64,000 nucleotides of DNA, taken from assembly GCA_029838195.1 (NCBI GenBank), contig JALGVJ010000001.1:227107-291106 (forward strand), given 5' to 3'. The notes beneath the pieces are model-generated. The model had not been told where the DNA came from, searched no databases, and worked only from the letters and a program-made list of their open reading frames with translations. A program made the translations under genes and the position numbers. The DNA is from Promethearchaeota archaeon (GTDB taxonomy: Archaea; Asgardarchaeota; Lokiarchaeia; Sigyniarchaeales; SOKP01). Positions 42,291 through 51,458 of the stretch are shown here, in pieces; the stretch's first letter is position 1; each line of letters begins with the position of its first letter.

Positions 42291-43775
42291 TTAATGGAAA
42301 GATGGGCGCCCTTTTCTATGAATGGCCATACCTACGACGTCTTCAGCGGCTTCCATGACCATTTCCGAAATGGTTGGATGCGAGTGGATGGTTTCTCCTA
42401 AGTCGTGAACGGTTAAACCATGTTTTATTGCTAATGCAATTTCTGCTATTAGTTCTGGTGCTTCTGCTCCAATGCAGGAGGCTCCAATGATCTTACCCGT
42501 ATTTTTTTCAGCTAAAATCATGAGAAAGCCCTCTTCTTCGCTCATGCACTTGGCTTTTCCAAGCGAAGCAAAAGGGAAGCGCCCCATGGCCACATCTATT
42601 CCTTGTCGTTTTGCTTGATCGCGTCGGAATCCAACAGAACCGATATTAGGGCTTGTAAAGATGGTTGCGGGCACGACGGAATAGTCTGCCTTTTTACTGG
42701 TCACGGGGAACCCTCCGAGGCTATTTAAAGCGTTTGCAACGGCTACATCTGCTTCATAATATGCCACGTGAGCGAGCATGATGCCGCCGGTCACATCTCC
42801 GATAGCATAGATCCCTTTTACATTAGTTTCAAGAGTTTCTCTATCGACTTGAATGGCTCCTCGGTCCACTTCAATTCCCATTTCTTCAAGACCAAGGTTG
42901 CTGGATTCTTTTGCGCGTCCAATGGAAACCAAGCAATAATCGGCTTCATAAGTGAACTTTTCAGCAGAATCGATTTGGTCTCGGGGCACGTCAGCTGAAC
43001 AAGTGGTAGCTTTTACTCCTGAACCGGTGTTTTCAATGGATAAGACATTTTGAGACACGTGCAATTCAATGCCTAATGCATCCATTTTTTTCCTTAATTC
43101 CTTGATGATCATGGGTTCTTCAGTAGCAATGGGAGAAGATAAATATTCGAGCATGGTAACCTTACTTCCAAAGGTGGCAAAGATGTTTGCAAATTCGCAA
43201 CCAATAACTCCAGCTCCAATTATTAATAATCTTTCAGGAACGATCTTGAAATTGGGGTCTAAAATATCATCGCTCGTGAGAATTCGTTCATGGTCGATAT
43301 TAAATGCTGGAATCAACGCAGGTGAGGAGCCGGTAGCAATGATCACGCGTTTTGCTTTAATCTCTGTAGTTGTTTCTCCTTCAATGGCGATATTGAACCC
43401 ATTTTCAGCATCTCCGCCTGCCAATTTTCCACGACCCCAATAGATATCATTTTTCCAAGCTTTTTCTAAGCTTTCGATTCCTCCCACCAGTTCTTCGATC
43501 ACCTTATTTTTACGCTCTACGGCTCGTGCAAAATTTAAGGTCATGGGACAATTCTCGATACCAAATTCTCTTCCATGTTCTCTCATTCTTTGGATGAGTT
43601 CGGTTGAGGCATATAAGGCTTTCGTGGGAATGCACCCTCGATTAAGGCAAGTGCCGCCGAGTTTGTTTTTTTCTATTAGAGCTACCTTAGCTCCATATTG
43701 GGCGGCTCTAATAGCGCCATGATATCCACCTGGCCCCCCTCCGATGATTGCTACATCATAAATCTTTTCACTCAT
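42291..43775 (-). CDS. lpdA: Dihydrolipoyl dehydrogenase
   Basis: A 494-residue flavoprotein disulfide reductase. The FAD site is IIGGGPGGYHGAIRAAQ (10-26), the redox pair C43-x4-C48 in GGTCLNRGCIPTK, the NAD site LLIIGAGVIGCEFANIF, then GIYAIGDV and the C-terminal HSHPTISE with the catalytic His-Glu. It oxidises dihydrolipoamide with NAD. No lipoyl carrier, glycine cleavage or 2-oxoacid dehydrogenase gene is nearby, so its partner is encoded elsewhere. The gene is monocistronic and divergent from glycerate kinase. Confidence 0.93.
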   Translation of the reverse strand: MSEKIYDVAIIGGGPGGYHGAIRAAQYGAKVALIEKNKLGGTCLNRGCIPTKALYASTELIQRMREHGREFGIENCPMTLNFARAVERKNKVIEELVGGIESLEKAWKNDIYWGRGKLAGGDAENGFNIAIEGETTTEIKAKRVIIATGSSPALIPAFNIDHERILTSDDILDPNFKIVPERLLIIGAGVIGCEFANIFATFGSKVTMLEYLSSPIATEEPMIIKELRKKMDALGIELHVSQNVLSIENTGSGVKATTCSADVPRDQIDSAEKFTYEADYCLVSIGRAKESSNLGLEEMGIEVDRGAIQVDRETLETNVKGIYAIGDVTGGIMLAHVAYYEADVAVANALNSLGGFPVTSKKADYSVVPATIFTSPNIGSVGFRRDQAKRQGIDVAMGRFPFASLGKAKCMSEEEGFLMILAEKNTGKIIGASCIGAEAPELIAEIALAIKHGLTVHDLGETIHSHPTISEMVMEAAEDVVGMAIHRKGRPSFH

Positions 43776-43948
43776 GATTCTTTCATTTTTCTTATTTGAT
43801 TAAGTTCAACATGTTGAATATAATGATTAAAAAAATGCATGATTAAAAAAATAAATAGGTATTGATGAATTTGTAAATTTAATTTTTTAATTTTGACATG
43901 GTATTGCATGAATAAATAAAAAACAATAATTCTCGGGTAAGTATTATC

Positions 43949-45373
43949 ATGTTTTTGAAAAATAGTTCTCAATTGCTCCAGGATATTAAGCCTGAAAATG
44001 CATTATATTTGCGTAAGGTAGCCTTGAAGACCTTAGAACTGGCCTTAGAGGCGATCAAGCCCTTAAATTTAATTCATGAAGCAGTATCTTTTGAAAAATC
44101 TAAACTAAGAGTGCTTGGACAAGAATTTCCATTAAACAAGGAGGGATTTATTTATATTATCGGAGGGGGAAAGGCCGCTGCCGAAATGGCACTTGCAATA
44201 GAAGAGTTGCTGGGCAAAAATGCTTGGGATCGATATGAGGGGATTATTAATATTCCAGAAGGATTAGAGCTCGGTTCAATTCGAAGTAAAAGTAAAATAA
44301 AAATGAATCGAGCTTCTCACCCCATACCAAACGAGAATGGGGTACGAGGAGTAAAGGAAATGATGAATTTAATAGAAAAAAGCCGGCAAGATGATATTAT
44401 TATCTGTTTAATTACGGGTGGAGGGTCAGCATTATTACCTCTTCCTAGAGAAGGTGTCTCTTTAAACGACTTGCAAGAAGTAAATGCTCAATTATTAGCT
44501 TGTGGAGCAAGCATTCAAGAAATAAATACCATTCGGAAGCATTTATCTGCATTTAAAGGTGGGAATTTAGCGAAAAAAATTCATGATGTGAGTGGAGCTA
44601 CCTTGATTACTCTCATTATCTCTGATGTAATAGGAGATCCATTGGACGTTATTGCTTCGGGACCCACTGTGCCCGATAGGAGTTCTTTTAAAGATGCACT
44701 TGAGATTTTAAAAAAATACAATATTCTTGATGATATTCCCTTATCTGCTCGTCAATTAATAGAAGACGGGGTAAAAGGGAAGAGAGAAGAAACTCCAAAA
44801 GAGTCTGATGCTTGTTTTCGAAATGTTCATAATTTTTTAATAGGGAGTGTTAAAGTGGCGATAAATAAAATCTTACCTTATTTAGAACAAGAAGGGTTTC
44901 AAGCGGAATATTTCTCGGATAAAATTTCAGGTGAAGCAAGAGAATTTGGAAAATATTTATTTGATAAACTTAAAGCGGAATATCACGTGTTTGATGAGAA
45001 ACAAATAGTACTTCAAAAAAAGCAAGCATTAATCGGTTCAGGGGAGCTGACGGTTACAATTAAAGGAACGGGGATTGGGGGCCGCAATCAGGAAATGCTT
45101 CTCAGTTTTATCAAGGAAGCAATCCCTCATGCCATGAGCCGTGATTTCTTAATCTTGAGCGTTAACCTTGACGGTATTGAAGGAAATAGTAATGCAATGG
45201 GTGCCATTGTTGATAATTTGATTTTAGAGCAAACGAAGCAACTTCGCTTGAATCCTGAGCTTTACTTAGAGAATAATGATTCGAATTCTTTTTTTAAAAA
45301 AGTACATTCAGAACTCATTAGTGGACCTACCGGATGCAATGTAAATGATCTTTTAATATGTTTAATTATATAG
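43949..45373 (+). CDS. Glycerate 2-kinase (MOFRL family)
   Basis: A 474-residue cytoplasmic kinase that phosphorylates D-glycerate at C2. The N-terminal domain has YIIGGGKAAAEMA, HPIPNENGVRG and LITGGGSALLPLP, and the C-terminal MOFRL domain SGELTVTIKGTGIGGRNQEM. The central SDVIGDPLDVIASGPT is typical. The product 2-phosphoglycerate enters glycolysis or gluconeogenesis; in archaea the enzyme serves non-phosphorylated sugar breakdown, serine or glycerate use. It overlaps only chance frames on the other strand. A zinc-ribbon gene follows after 46 bases. Confidence 0.92.
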   Translation: MFLKNSSQLLQDIKPENALYLRKVALKTLELALEAIKPLNLIHEAVSFEKSKLRVLGQEFPLNKEGFIYIIGGGKAAAEMALAIEELLGKNAWDRYEGIINIPEGLELGSIRSKSKIKMNRASHPIPNENGVRGVKEMMNLIEKSRQDDIIICLITGGGSALLPLPREGVSLNDLQEVNAQLLACGASIQEINTIRKHLSAFKGGNLAKKIHDVSGATLITLIISDVIGDPLDVIASGPTVPDRSSFKDALEILKKYNILDDIPLSARQLIEDGVKGKREETPKESDACFRNVHNFLIGSVKVAINKILPYLEQEGFQAEYFSDKISGEAREFGKYLFDKLKAEYHVFDEKQIVLQKKQALIGSGELTVTIKGTGIGGRNQEMLLSFIKEAIPHAMSRDFLILSVNLDGIEGNSNAMGAIVDNLILEQTKQLRLNPELYLENNDSNSFFKKVHSELISGPTGCNVNDLLICLII

Positions 45374-45419
45374 TTAAGTTAAGCATGAACAACAATAATA
45401 AAATAATAAGAAAATTAAG

Positions 45420-45596
45420 ATGAAAGGCGTTGGAAATCCATTTATCATCACTTGTCCGGCATGTGGATTTAGCTTTCAGAAGGTAAATCCCAAATCCGGT
45501 AAGCGAGTAAAAGCTTGTCCCATGTGTGGGTATAAATTCATTGAGTTTGACGATAGTTCCGCTCGAAAAGATGATTATAAAAGGCCCTTAATATAA
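45420..45596 (+). CDS. Small zinc-ribbon protein (58 residues)
   Basis: A compact zinc ribbon: C12-x2-C15 (TCPACGF) and C33-x2-C36 (ACPMCGY), with a basic hairpin in between and a charged tail. The Cys pattern and good spacing from glycerate kinase (46 bases) support a real gene. Such proteins often bind nucleic acid or ribosomes; the role here is unknown. Confidence 0.72.
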   Translation: MKGVGNPFIITCPACGFSFQKVNPKSGKRVKACPMCGYKFIEFDDSSARKDDYKRPLI

Positions 45597-45643
45597 AAAG
45601 TTCCTTGTTATAAACCTTAATCGGATTATTCATTAATTAGAAC

Positions 45644-46243
45644 TCATAAAATGAATAAAGGCATGAAGGTAGTGAAGCCTGCTAAAATTCCTTCCATCAC
45701 GGCGGAGATTAATAATTTAAGAGCCTTGGAAACATGATCTTTTTTTAACCCAATTGTTAAATAATGAAAACATGCTACGATTTGGGCAAACGAAAGAAAT
45801 GAAAAAAAGGCTATGGCATAAAAGATGGTTTTTTCATGAGGATAAAGTGCAGTTTCTACATCTTCAATCCGATTCAAAGTCCTTGGTTCAATCATGCCAT
45901 GAAAATTAATAAATTCAAAAAAGATTTTGTCTGGTAATGGATCAAGCAAGAAAATGAGAAAAAACGTGAAATAATTAAACATTATTCCGAATCCGAAAAA
46001 CAAATAAAGAACACCCGTGAAAATGCGAGCATTTTTTAATTGATTTTCATTTTTAAAATGATCCGGACTCAATCTTTCGTTGATATAAATGCCCCTAAAC
46101 TTCATGAGAGTCAGTAGCCCCATAAAAATTAAAAAAATACTAAAAATATATTTTAAATAGGAAAAAGTGAGTAAAAAGAAATTATTAATGAGAGTGCATA
46201 ACTTTTCCAGCCCTTGCAGAAGTGTTTCTAAAATATCACTCAT
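45644..46243 (-). CDS. Membrane protein of unknown function
   Basis: A 199-residue protein with about four or five hydrophobic segments (near 22-45, 75-98, 140-160 and 172-199) and an acidic loop in the middle. No family motif is recognised. It is divergent from the large beta-sandwich protein and separated from it by about 385 bases. Confidence 0.6.
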   Translation of the reverse strand: MSDILETLLQGLEKLCTLINNFFLLTFSYLKYIFSIFLIFMGLLTLMKFRGIYINERLSPDHFKNENQLKNARIFTGVLYLFFGFGIMFNYFTFFLIFLLDPLPDKIFFEFINFHGMIEPRTLNRIEDVETALYPHEKTIFYAIAFFSFLSFAQIVACFHYLTIGLKKDHVSKALKLLISAVMEGILAGFTTFMPLFIL

Positions 46244-46628
46244 GGTTTTATTAGAGATTACATTTGGACGGCTTATTTTATATATTTCATTTTAAAGTAT
46301 TAAAAGTCAACTAATTTTAATCGCATGATATTAAGATATCCATCATTTAAAATATGAAATATTATGCACTTAGATTTTTTTAAGAAAAGAAAGATAAATG
46401 ATAATTTCTAATTTCAATTTATTTTTTCATGATAAGAATTGATTATACAATATTGTAAAATCAATTTTTAGTCAATCTTTTCTCTATATCAATAAATAAA
46501 TTATTGAACTAAATTATTTAAACCATGTTAATTATTTAATATTTACGAAATTAAAACTAAATTTACCATAAATTAATCCAAATTAAATTAGAAAAAAAAA
46601 TAATAATTAGATCTAGTGAAAAAGAGAA
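46244..46628. other. Very AT-rich divergent intergenic region
   Basis: Must contain promoters for both flanking genes; no hairpin, RNA or short gene is recognised. Confidence 0.45.
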
Positions 46629-48836
46629 ATGTTTGGAAGAAAAAAAGATATAGAGAAAAAGCAAAAAACACCTTCAAAGAAAAAAGAACCATCGACGGCC
46701 CATTGGGGTGCTGAAGAGGAAGATGAGGCCTTAAAAGCGGAGGGACTAAAGAGAATTGATATGGATGTCGGGCGCGTGGAGTTGGTAGATCGGGACACGA
46801 ACACGCCCTATATTGAAACTTATGATGAGGAGACAGGAGAATTAGAGGGGAGTATCTTGCTGAAAGATGGAAATCGGGAAGGTTTACTCGCCTTGGTTAA
46901 GATCATTGAACAAGTTAAAGTGGAGCAAGATCATGGTGCTGACATGAAATCTATTGGGTTTAAAGGGCAATTAAACGTGGAAAACCCGAGTAAAGTTGAT
47001 AGGTTATGGGATATAGATTTGTCTTTAAAAAATATCGAGCAGACTACTCTAAAATCGGATCAGATTAAAATTCAAGAATTAGGTGTCACGGAAGAAGATA
47101 ACGTTGATTCTCAAGAATTTCAAATTAAAGGAGAAGCTAAAAATCTATTGTTAATCAAGGAATACATAAATACCTCTTCAAATGCGGGCGATATTTTAAA
47201 TATTCGCGATATCGAAAATGACCTTCTCTCGTTAAAAGATAAGACGGGAAAGGCAGAGGCTATAGAGGAAATCGAAGAAGAAGAGGAAGGGGAAGAAGAG
47301 GAAGATGAGACTGATGGAGGTGCTGTTGCCTCAGAATATAGTTTGGAATCCTTTGGAATTTCCATCGATAAGGAACAAGTTGTTACTTTTGGAATTGCCA
47401 TGCGTAATCTTTTTGAAAAACCCATTTCGAACGTTAAGGTCGTGAAAAGCATTCCTGCTGAATTTAAAAGCCCCAGGATCGTGGATACTACGATTGGAAG
47501 TGCAGATGTCAAGGGAGATCAATTAATCTGGACTATTGATGTTTTAGAACCCAAGGAAACCGCTCTTTTGAAATTCACCTGTGAAATCATGCCCACCTCT
47601 ATAGAGACCATTAAAACGGGTATCATTGAAGTGAATTACGTGGGAAGTTCTTCCTTCTCGGGAGGTTTGGCCATCGATAAATTTGATGCTTATACGAGAA
47701 ACCGCTTCTATATTGACATAGTTGAAAGAGATGAAGAACCAGATGTATGGGATTGTAAATTGGTGTTTGATAATACTTCTGAATTCGTTGTCCAATTATT
47801 TAATGCAGACGTGTATTCACCCGACGATGAATCAAAGAAGTTTGTAGATATTGATCCGAATGACGTTCCGACTTTACCAGCTGAAGCTCAATGGCATTCT
47901 GTCAAATGGATGTATGAATCGGAAGACTTTCCTACTTTCAAAAAGCTATTAGAATTTCGGGTAATGCCGGATTTTCAAACTATCGTAAATGGTTCCATTA
48001 CAATCGAAGATGTTGAATTATCTATAGCCAGCATTACTGGTGATGTCATTTATAGCTTACATGAAACAATACCGGAAAGAACTGGTGAAATGCCTGAAGA
48101 AGAAGAAGCAATGCTTATTAAGATTCCTACTTTCAAGGAAAAAGAGGTATATGCTTCTCTTAAAATTGAAAATAATGGGTCTGCGCCATTAAATGAAATT
48201 TCCATTATTCAACAATATTTTGATGAATATTATCAACCCCCTAATTCTGATGAGATCCAATTTTTCCTGAATGAGGAAGAAGTGGAATTGACCCCTGAAG
48301 CAGTTACTCTCGAAAATAATGTTCTTACCATCTCCTTAAAGAATTTAAAAGAGAGTTCCGTGGGAATGTTTGAGCCTGAATCCGTTTTGGAAGTTCGCTA
48401 TCCCATTCATTGTATGAAACCTCCAAGAGAGACTATTTTTGAATCAGAAATAATTTATTTGGCAAATACTTTTCCTCTTTCAGAAGAATTAGAATTCAGA
48501 CCTGAAGTTCCCGTCATTGAAAGTGTTCACATCAGAAAGAAGATCAGACTGGGAAAAGAGATCTTACCCATTGGAGAATTGGGCACGTACCAAATTATCA
48601 TTACTGCTGAAAACATTGGAACAAATGAACTAACAGATATAACCCTCTTCGATGTGGTGCCGGATAATTTTGAATATTCTGATTTTAATGTTGAGCCTGA
48701 AATTACTGATGAAATTGAGAAAGATACTTTAAAATGGACCATTGACATGCTCGATGAGGGAGAAAAGAAAGAATTTAGATATACCATTAAAGGTAGTGGA
48801 GATTATAAACCTTCAGAGGCTCAAATTTCTTATTAA
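46629..48836 (+). CDS. Large cytosolic protein with Ig-like (DUF11-type) beta-sandwich repeats
   Basis: A 735-residue protein with no signal peptide and no membrane segment. It starts with a basic tail (1-20), has a mixed domain to about 205, an acidic linker of Glu and Asp (211-229), and then several beta-sandwich modules (about 235-340, 345-500, 505-625, 635-735). The first and last modules share a motif, IWTIDVLEPKETALLKFTC (residues about 300-318) and LKWTIDMLDEGEKKEFRYT, typical of DUF11/CARDB-like repeats, which are normally extracellular. An intracellular scaffold is suggested by the missing signal. No named homologue is recognised. Confidence 0.7.
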   Translation: MFGRKKDIEKKQKTPSKKKEPSTAHWGAEEEDEALKAEGLKRIDMDVGRVELVDRDTNTPYIETYDEETGELEGSILLKDGNREGLLALVKIIEQVKVEQDHGADMKSIGFKGQLNVENPSKVDRLWDIDLSLKNIEQTTLKSDQIKIQELGVTEEDNVDSQEFQIKGEAKNLLLIKEYINTSSNAGDILNIRDIENDLLSLKDKTGKAEAIEEIEEEEEGEEEEDETDGGAVASEYSLESFGISIDKEQVVTFGIAMRNLFEKPISNVKVVKSIPAEFKSPRIVDTTIGSADVKGDQLIWTIDVLEPKETALLKFTCEIMPTSIETIKTGIIEVNYVGSSSFSGGLAIDKFDAYTRNRFYIDIVERDEEPDVWDCKLVFDNTSEFVVQLFNADVYSPDDESKKFVDIDPNDVPTLPAEAQWHSVKWMYESEDFPTFKKLLEFRVMPDFQTIVNGSITIEDVELSIASITGDVIYSLHETIPERTGEMPEEEEAMLIKIPTFKEKEVYASLKIENNGSAPLNEISIIQQYFDEYYQPPNSDEIQFFLNEEEVELTPEAVTLENNVLTISLKNLKESSVGMFEPESVLEVRYPIHCMKPPRETIFESEIIYLANTFPLSEELEFRPEVPVIESVHIRKKIRLGKEILPIGELGTYQIIITAENIGTNELTDITLFDVVPDNFEYSDFNVEPEITDEIEKDTLKWTIDMLDEGEKKEFRYTIKGSGDYKPSEAQISY

Positions 48837-48841
48837 ATCCA

Positions 48842-48868
48842 TTTTTTTTATTTTATTCCTCTTTTTTC
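48842..48868 (+). terminator. T-tract terminator
   Basis: T8, T4 and T6 runs directly follow the stop codon of the beta-sandwich protein gene. Confidence 0.4.
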
Positions 48869-49143
48869 ATGCTATTCCCCCTTCTTATTAATGTCCTTCA
48901 AGGTTCCTTCGTTTTAAACGTGATTCACGTGGAACAAACATGAGTTCTTTATAATAATTTGAATTAATTTTATTATCATTATAGGAGGAAAAGAATTAAT
49001 TTAATCACGTGAGGGGGATTCTCTTAAATGTTGTTTAGTTTAACGTTTTTTATTTCAATAAGGATTAAATAGATAAATTTCATGTAATTATTATACAAAA
49101 CATTAAACCGCATGTTTTATTTTCATGGATTTCGAACTAAATA
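48869..49143. other. Intergenic region upstream of the propeller gene
   Basis: AT-rich, with a TATA-like TAATTATTATAC near 49085-49096 that could serve the downstream gene. No other feature is seen. Confidence 0.4.
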
Positions 49144-49167
49144 GTGTTTAATCTTAACGCATTAAAC

Positions 49168-50649
49168 ATGACATTATATAAGAGGTATCAATTGAAATGG
49201 GTCTTTGAAGCTCCTGATGTAATAAGGGCGTGTTCCGTTTTGAAGTGCCCCATCCCTCCAGGATCATACATTCTTTTTGGAGGGCATGATAAAACGCTTT
49301 ACATGATGGACTTGAAACTTAATATCGTGAATGAAGTTTCTTTTGATGGGTGGGTGAGATGCATTCATTCCATTGATTTGGATGGAGATGGCAACCATGA
49401 AGCAGTGCTAATAGGGTCTGGAGATGGGACCATGATGGTATTGAAATTTGATCCGGAAAAAGAAACTTTACGGGCAATAATGAGATACAAGGCAGAGGGC
49501 ATGATTACCTGTTGCACGGCAGGTGATTTGACAAGTAATGGATCTCCAGAATTGCTATTTGGATGTTCAGATAAAACCTTAAGGATTTTTCAAGAGCCTT
49601 TCACTAATGAACCTACATTTACCCTTTATTATGATTCTTGGGTCACGCAGTGTTCTATTGGTTCATTAAAGCTTCCGGAATTCAAGGATCCAATTCAGGC
49701 ACTCTTAATAGGAACGAAAAAGGGAATGTTACAATTAATTATTTTGGAGGCAAAAAAAGATAGATACATGCCAAATATACTCTGGCAGAGATATATGGGA
49801 ACGCAAATTAATGTCATATCGATTGGTGATGTAAATAATGATGGTTTAAATGAGATCGTGGTGAGTACGAATGATTCATTCATAAAAATACTAAATTCCG
49901 CTGGTGAGAATATAAAATACATGCGCGTGGATAATGGTAAATCGATTTCCTTATCTCGCCCCTTAGCAATCAAAATTGATGATATTGATGGCGATAAAGC
50001 TAAAGAACTTATCGTGGGATGTGCAGATGGTACCTTGCGGGTATATCATAATCCCGATCTGAATTCTAATAAATTAAAATTAAAATGGAAAACTAAAGTT
50101 TCCACTTCCATCAAAGATATCTGTACCATTGACGACCCGGAGAAAAAAATCAAAACGCTGATTTTTGGAGGATATGATCGAACTTTGCGGAATATAATGG
50201 ATTTTGAATGGGGGAAAAAACCCGTATTAGAAGTTCCTCAAAAAATTCCAAGAAAGAAAATAAGTGCTATAAAAAAACCATTTAAAATGCCGCCACAACC
50301 CATCCCTACTAACATCATGGAACAAATATTTCTCCTTTTACAAGGAAAGAAATTTTATTGGAATAAAGAACTTTTATCGAGAGAATTAATTGCGATTGGA
50401 TATAAACCTGAAGTTGTGGAAAGAGAATTAAATCGATTGATTGAAAATCATTATCTTTTAGAAGAATCCTTGAATGTTTCTGTTTTAAAATCTTCAGAAC
50501 TCTTGATAAAAGAAATGGAAAAAAATAAACAATTACACCAAAAAAATGATTCACAAGAATTAACTAAACGGGAGAAACTCATTCAAGCTGAAATGAATGA
50601 AGACATACAAGAGGAAAGAGGAACTATACACGAAAGGAATCAAAAATAG
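49168..50649 (+). CDS. Seven-bladed FG-GAP-type beta-propeller with C-terminal winged helix
   Basis: A 493-residue cytosolic protein from the ATG used here; an in-frame GTG eight codons earlier (49144) is the alternative. Seven copies of a blade motif of the form ELLFGCSDKTLRIF can be counted: FGGHDKTLYMMD, IGSGDGTMMVLK, FGCSDKTLRIFQ, IGTKKGMLQLII, VSTNDSFIKILN, VGCADGTLRVYH and FGGYDRTLRNIM. Between them lie acidic DxDGDG-type loops (DLDGDGNHEA, DVNNDGLNEI) as in integrin alpha, BBSome and ITFG2 proteins. After a Pro/Lys linker, residues about 380-435 form a helical, winged-helix-like domain (MEQIFLLLQGKKFYWNKEL), then a charged coil. It is likely a scaffold; the eukaryotic comparison is inference. 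Confidence 0.78.
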   Translation: MTLYKRYQLKWVFEAPDVIRACSVLKCPIPPGSYILFGGHDKTLYMMDLKLNIVNEVSFDGWVRCIHSIDLDGDGNHEAVLIGSGDGTMMVLKFDPEKETLRAIMRYKAEGMITCCTAGDLTSNGSPELLFGCSDKTLRIFQEPFTNEPTFTLYYDSWVTQCSIGSLKLPEFKDPIQALLIGTKKGMLQLIILEAKKDRYMPNILWQRYMGTQINVISIGDVNNDGLNEIVVSTNDSFIKILNSAGENIKYMRVDNGKSISLSRPLAIKIDDIDGDKAKELIVGCADGTLRVYHNPDLNSNKLKLKWKTKVSTSIKDICTIDDPEKKIKTLIFGGYDRTLRNIMDFEWGKKPVLEVPQKIPRKKISAIKKPFKMPPQPIPTNIMEQIFLLLQGKKFYWNKELLSRELIAIGYKPEVVERELNRLIENHYLLEESLNVSVLKSSELLIKEMEKNKQLHQKNDSQELTKREKLIQAEMNEDIQEERGTIHERNQK

Positions 50650-50664
50650 CAGAATTAATGAACT

Positions 50665-51099
50665 CTAAAGGAAAAATCTTTTTAATATATCTTTGAAGGG
50701 TTGAAATTGTTCAATCTCGGAAAAATCAACATTATTATAACGGGTTATAAATGCTTGTAAAATAGGATCTGCTTTTCCCAAAAATTTTTTTACCAATTTA
50801 TCAGGATTTTTTTTCGATTTATCCACTAATCCGAAAAGGATTATCGGTTCTTTTTCATTTGAATCTAGGGATTTTACATGATCCACCTTAAAAATGAACA
50901 AGAAATTACCCGATTCTAAATATTCTAGCGAATTATCTGTAAATGCAACTTCTATAAAAGAGCTAATAGCAGAAATGAACGCCCCTCTTAAATCATCTAC
51001 TGATTGTTCTTTCCCTTTTTTTTTATTAATGGTTTTAAAAACGTGATTTACCAAAACAAAACCCCGAAAAACCAATCCAACTTCAATCAACTCTTTCAT
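50665..51099 (-). CDS. Stand-alone longin/roadblock-like domain protein
   Basis: A 144-residue soluble protein: opening strand VGLVFRGFVLVNHVF, helix DDLRGAFISAISSFIEVAF, strand pair LEYLESGNFLFIFKV and PIILFGLVDKS, and a final helix LVKKFLGKADPILQAFI. This order and the conserved SAI...EVAF helix match the C-terminal domains of the two 7TM proteins at 13.6-15.8 kb. Such domains bind small GTPases or dimerise. It converges tail-to-tail with the propeller gene, 15 bases apart. No GTPase is adjacent. Function unknown. Confidence 0.62.
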   Translation of the reverse strand: MKELIEVGLVFRGFVLVNHVFKTINKKKGKEQSVDDLRGAFISAISSFIEVAFTDNSLEYLESGNFLFIFKVDHVKSLDSNEKEPIILFGLVDKSKKNPDKLVKKFLGKADPILQAFITRYNNVDFSEIEQFQPFKDILKRFFL

Positions 51100-51230
51100 A
51101 AGTGATCCTCTTTAAATTGGTTCGTTTTTTCCATTTTTACTATCTTGAATATAGTTCAAGATATAAATTTAACATGTTAATATGTCTTTTTTAATTTTCC
51201 TTCTTTGAAAAGCAATATAGTGATTATATT

Positions 51231-51458
51231 ATGAAAAGGTTTTATGAAGATAGTTTTAAATCGAAAAAATCTTGTAAATGGTATGAGGTATGTCCTATAA
51301 AATATTTTGTGGAGCAGGGAAAACTTGACCGAAAATGGATCGAGGAATATTGCCTTATTGGAAATAAAGAATGTAAACGATATCAAATGGAAGAATCAGG
51401 AATTTACCACCCGGATAATATGCTTCCTAACGGAGAAATAAAAGAAGATTTAAAATGA
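51231..51458 (+). CDS. Small cysteine-containing protein
   Basis: A 75-residue protein with C15-x5-C21 and C41-x6-C48 in a conserved-looking frame: KSCKWYEVCPIKYF, WIEEYCLIGNKECKRYQMEE and a terminal YHPDNMLPNG. Four Cys suggest a zinc or Fe-S site. Similar short proteins appear near corrinoid methyltransferases in anaerobes, as far as I recall; the function is unknown. Its last nine bases overlap the converging MBL gene. Confidence 0.65.
   Translation: MKRFYEDSFKSKKSCKWYEVCPIKYFVEQGKLDRKWIEEYCLIGNKECKRYQMEESGIYHPDNMLPNGEIKEDLK

Noticed and set aside
43772..43972. 66-codon minus-strand frame upstream of lpdA
   Set aside because: Overlaps the glycerate kinase start and the lpdA promoter, with no domain.
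51177..51386. 69-codon minus-strand frame
   Set aside because: Antisense to the small Cys protein, whose Cys pattern makes the plus-strand reading far more likely.
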